A DNA stretch of 17,893 bases, from the NCBI GenBank assembly GCA_013696965.1, contig JACCXN010000080.1:1-17893 (forward strand), written 5' to 3'. Each line of letters begins with the position of its first letter. Within the stretch, counting starts at the first letter, position 1. The stretch comes from Bacteroidota bacterium (lineage in GTDB: Bacteria > Bacteroidota > Bacteroidia > JACCXN01). Positions 16,429 to 17,893 of this stretch are shown here, in pieces. A program made the translations under genes and the position numbers. The notes under the pieces are model-generated. The model searched no databases, was not told the DNA's origin, and was given only the letters and a program-made list of their open reading frames with translations.

Positions 16429-16794
16429 TTACCCGTTTCTCAATATCTTTTCCATCTTCTTGCCTTTTGCCAATTCGTCCACCAATTTGTCCAAATACCT
16501 TATTTGTTTCGTTATAATATTTTCAATTTCTTCTATCCGATAACCACAAATTACACCTTTGATCAGGTGAGCATTTAAGTTCAAATTTGCGCTCTTAAAA
16601 AAAGTTTCAAAAGTCACTTTCTCATCAATCAGTTCTTGTAGTTTTTTGTTGTCAAAACCGGTCAGCCATTCTATTACTTGATGTAATTCTTCTTTTGTCC
16701 TGCCTTTACACTCAACTTTTGTGATGTAATGCGGATATACAGAGGCAAATGTCATTTTTGCCATTCGCTCATTGTGTTCAGGTGTTATTTTCAT
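16429..16794 (-). CDS. DUF2200 family protein
   Basis: Small cytoplasmic protein of the DUF2200 family, 121 aa, near the family's usual length. Recognition rests on the N-terminal block MAKMTFASVYPHYITKVECK (11-30), then GRTKEELHQVIEWLTGF and the helical end with AHLIKGVICGYRIEEI. There is no signal peptide or membrane segment. The role of the family is unknown; members are scattered across bacteria and often sit in accessory regions. Here the gene lies between two copies of a transposase-derived tail sequence and is transcribed in the same direction as the neighbouring reductase. A 6-bp hairpin (16839-16855) lies between the two genes. Confidence 0.85.
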   Translation of the reverse strand: MKITPEHNERMAKMTFASVYPHYITKVECKGRTKEELHQVIEWLTGFDNKKLQELIDEKVTFETFFKSANLNLNAHLIKGVICGYRIEEIENIITKQIRYLDKLVDELAKGKKMEKILRNG

Positions 16795-16838
16795 GCTATT
16801 TTAAACTTTCTAATTTCAATTTAGTGTGGAACCTATCA

Positions 16839-16869
16839 GGTAACTTTTAGTTACCCTTGCAGTAAACCT
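16839..16869 (+). repeat. Hairpin plus 21-bp direct repeat, copy 2
   Basis: GGTAAC (16839-16844) and GTTACC (16850-16855) form a hairpin with a 5-nt loop. The 21-bp repeat occupies 16849-16869. Read on the minus strand, the sequence just before the repeat gives LTDPKSGGLLQG then stop, a transposase-like tail sharing GLLQG with copy 1. It abuts the stop of the reductase gene. Confidence 0.65.
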
Positions 16870-16885
16870 CCCGATTTTGGATCTG

Positions 16886-17416
16886 TCAGCGATTTGTACT
16901 TTTAATAATTTTTATAAATTTATTCTGGTTAGTTAAGTTGTCTTGTAAGTCTTTTGTTGGGCAATAATAAGTTTCAATAAAATTCATCTCAAGATAGTCA
17001 GAAGTTAATCGAAAAGGTGTCTCAAAACCCTCTGGTAATGTTAGGTCAGTACCTACAGAAACTAAAAAGATGTTCTTGCCTTTTAAGTTGCGTCCTATAT
17101 GTTTTTCGGTTGTTACAATATCTGTCAGGCGGTCGAAGAACACTTTTAAAAGCCCACTCATTGAATACCAATAAACTGGAGTTGCAAATACTATTGTTTC
17201 AAACAGCAGAACCTTTTCTATGACTTCTAAAAATTGGTCTGTCTCTGAGTAGTGGCCCTGATAATCATAGTGCGATATTTTAAAGTCAAGAAGGTCTATT
17301 GTTTCTGAGTCAATACCCGAAAAAAGTTTTTGTGTCAACAGTTTAGTATTGCTGTCTTTCCGTAAACTGCTTAAGATTATTAATGTTTTTGTTTCCATGT
17401 TTTTTTGTGTTGACAT
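16886..17416 (-). CDS. Flavodoxin-fold NAD(P)H-dependent FMN reductase family protein
   Basis: Cytoplasmic flavoprotein oxidoreductase of the FMN_red/NADPH-dependent FMN reductase group, 176 aa. The N-terminal strand and phosphate loop read TLIILSSLRKDSNTKLL (11-27), and the second flavin-contact segment is FATPVYWYSMSGLLKVFFDR (77-96), both typical of the fold. The substrate is not predictable; relatives reduce free flavins, quinones, azo dyes or metals. ATG codons at 17416 and 17398 are both possible starts; the second gives METKTLII, a more compact N-terminus. The gene lies between transposase debris and a broken hydrolase, suggesting a mobile neighbourhood. GCTATG and CATAGC (17434-17455) form a small inverted repeat upstream. 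Confidence 0.8.
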   Translation of the reverse strand: MSTQKNMETKTLIILSSLRKDSNTKLLTQKLFSGIDSETIDLLDFKISHYDYQGHYSETDQFLEVIEKVLLFETIVFATPVYWYSMSGLLKVFFDRLTDIVTTEKHIGRNLKGKNIFLVSVGTDLTLPEGFETPFRLTSDYLEMNFIETYYCPTKDLQDNLTNQNKFIKIIKSTNR

Positions 17417-17456
17417 TCAACCCTACCCTTTTGGCTATGCATGTTAGCACATAGCT

Positions 17457-17764
17457 TTATTGCACCGGCAAATGCTGTTCTAAAAAATCATATACCAAAT
17501 TAAAATGTTTTAATGGCTCAATGTGTCCACCCTCTAAATTGCGTGTTGCTTATAATATTTGAAATTATTTTCCTCTAGTCTTTCTATTATTCTGTTGGAC
17601 ATAAGAGTTGCAGGCCACTGCTCATCGTTTTTACCCGACATAATCAAAATAGGGCCATTTATGTATTCTACCTTTATTTCTGCATTTTTTACGGCTTTTT
17701 CATCTTCCAGCATCATACTGTGCGCTGTAAATAAATCTCTTTTCAATGAGTTGTAATAGTTTTC
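17457..17764 (-). pseudogene. BAAT-type acyl-CoA thioester hydrolase, frameshifted C-terminal fragment
   Basis: The minus-strand frame from about 17764 reads LKRDLFTAHSMMLEDEKAVK, then IKVEYINGPILIMSGKNDEQ and WPATLMSNRIIERL. This is the C-terminal half of the BAAT family (acyl-CoA thioester hydrolase / bile-acid acyltransferase), including the catalytic Asp of SGKNDEQWP. The frame stops at 17534 after KQHAI. One base later the sequence continues as EGGHIEPLKHFNLVYDFLEQ to a TAA at 17457, supplying the expected catalytic His (GGH). A single base lost near 17534-17537 explains the break. The N-terminal part with the nucleophile is absent: the open frame ends at the TAA at 17765, next to the IS end. 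No start codon other than TTG exists. The gene is dead in this form. Confidence 0.75.
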
Positions 17765-17893
17765 TTATCAATAGCGTCCTAAACGCTAATTAGAAAATAA
17801 AAAAATAAGAGAAAGAATTTTGTATATCAAAGTTACCTTTGAGTTGCACAACAAAAAAACTTTCTCTCATGACAAATATAACTTTGTTTTCTC
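17765..17893 (+). mobile_element. Left end of a probable IS4-family insertion sequence
   Basis: The BAAT frame stops at 17765, and what follows is AT-rich with nested symmetry: TAGCGT/ACGCTA (17772-17788) and AGAGAAAG (17808-17815) with CTTTCTCT (17860-17867). A TACCTTTG promoter element (17834-17841) precedes a transposase start at 17869. The exact terminus is uncertain; it lies somewhere between 17755 and 17810. The element continues past the window, so its right end and target duplication cannot be seen. Confidence 0.5.
17869..17893 (+). CDS. Transposase start (IS4-like), cut by the window edge
   Basis: Only eight codons are visible (MTNITLFS). This resembles the N-terminus of the common Bacteroidota IS4-family transposases that begin with a short Met-x-Asn-x-Thr-Leu-Phe stretch. 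It is placed after a terminal-inverted-repeat-like region and a TAnnTTTG element. The identification rests on very little sequence. Confidence 0.45.

Noticed and set aside
16300-16578. 92-codon plus-strand frame
   Set aside because: Largely antisense to the DUF2200 gene and rich in Phe/His from complementing Lys/Glu codons.
17434-17455. Small inverted repeat GCTATG/CATAGC as an integron attC or attachment site
   Set aside because: Arms are only 6 bp, no conserved core-site pair or integrase is seen, and a second copy was not found.
1-17893. CRISPR arrays, tRNA or rRNA genes, prophage
   Set aside because: No regularly spaced repeats, cloverleaf-like sequences, rRNA segments or phage genes were recognised.

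Overview
The window is a low-GC chromosomal stretch that looks like Bacteroidota. Four things point that way: a secreted cupredoxin carrying a type IX secretion (T9SS) C-terminal tail, a WG-repeat protein, Sec signal peptides ending in AQ or SQ, and seven intergenic matches to the Bacteroidota -7 promoter element TAnnTTTG. Most genes lack a Shine-Dalgarno sequence, as is usual in that phylum. No rRNA, tRNA or CRISPR array was seen. The genus cannot be told from the sequence.

Region 1 (1-5317, + strand) is a phosphate-acquisition locus: the C-terminal part of an OprO/OprP-type phosphate porin, then pstS, pstC, pstA, pstB and phoU. Together they carry phosphate across the outer membrane, bind it in the periplasm, import it with ATP, and report the state of the transporter through PhoU. 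Three TTAAC-like repeats with exact 11-bp periodicity lie before the pstS promoter and are a good candidate Pho box. A hairpin between pstS and pstC probably sets the excess of binding protein over permease.

Region 2 (5318-9761) is a series of single genes: a T9SS-exported plastocyanin-like protein (- strand), a WG-repeat protein broken by a one-base frameshift, an unknown three-TM protein whose promoter sits inside a 10-bp inverted repeat, and a voltage-gated-like ion channel whose pore loop lacks the canonical TVGYG filter.

Region 3 (9877-15414, - strand) holds an unknown exported protein, a lipoprotein alpha/beta hydrolase, and a compact operon sulP - beta-carbonic anhydrase - DUF2490. 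The operon is best read as a bicarbonate/CO2-handling module: SulP imports an inorganic anion (probably HCO3-), the carbonic anhydrase interconverts HCO3- and CO2, and DUF2490 is a probable outer-membrane barrel of unknown role.

Region 4 (15415-17893) is an accessory, decaying segment. It holds the C-terminal remnant of a REP-associated (Y1/IS200-like) transposase, a second copy of its 21-bp tail sequence about 1.1 kb away, a DUF2200 gene, a flavodoxin-fold NAD(P)H/FMN reductase, and the frameshifted C-terminal fragment of a BAAT-type acyl-CoA thioester hydrolase. At the right edge is what looks like the left end of an IS4-family element, with the first eight codons of its transposase.

No clearly new multi-gene system was found. 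The most interesting leads are the noncanonical channel filter, the candidate Pho box, the inverted repeat over the promoter of the three-TM gene, and the transposase-tail repeats around the DUF2200 gene.
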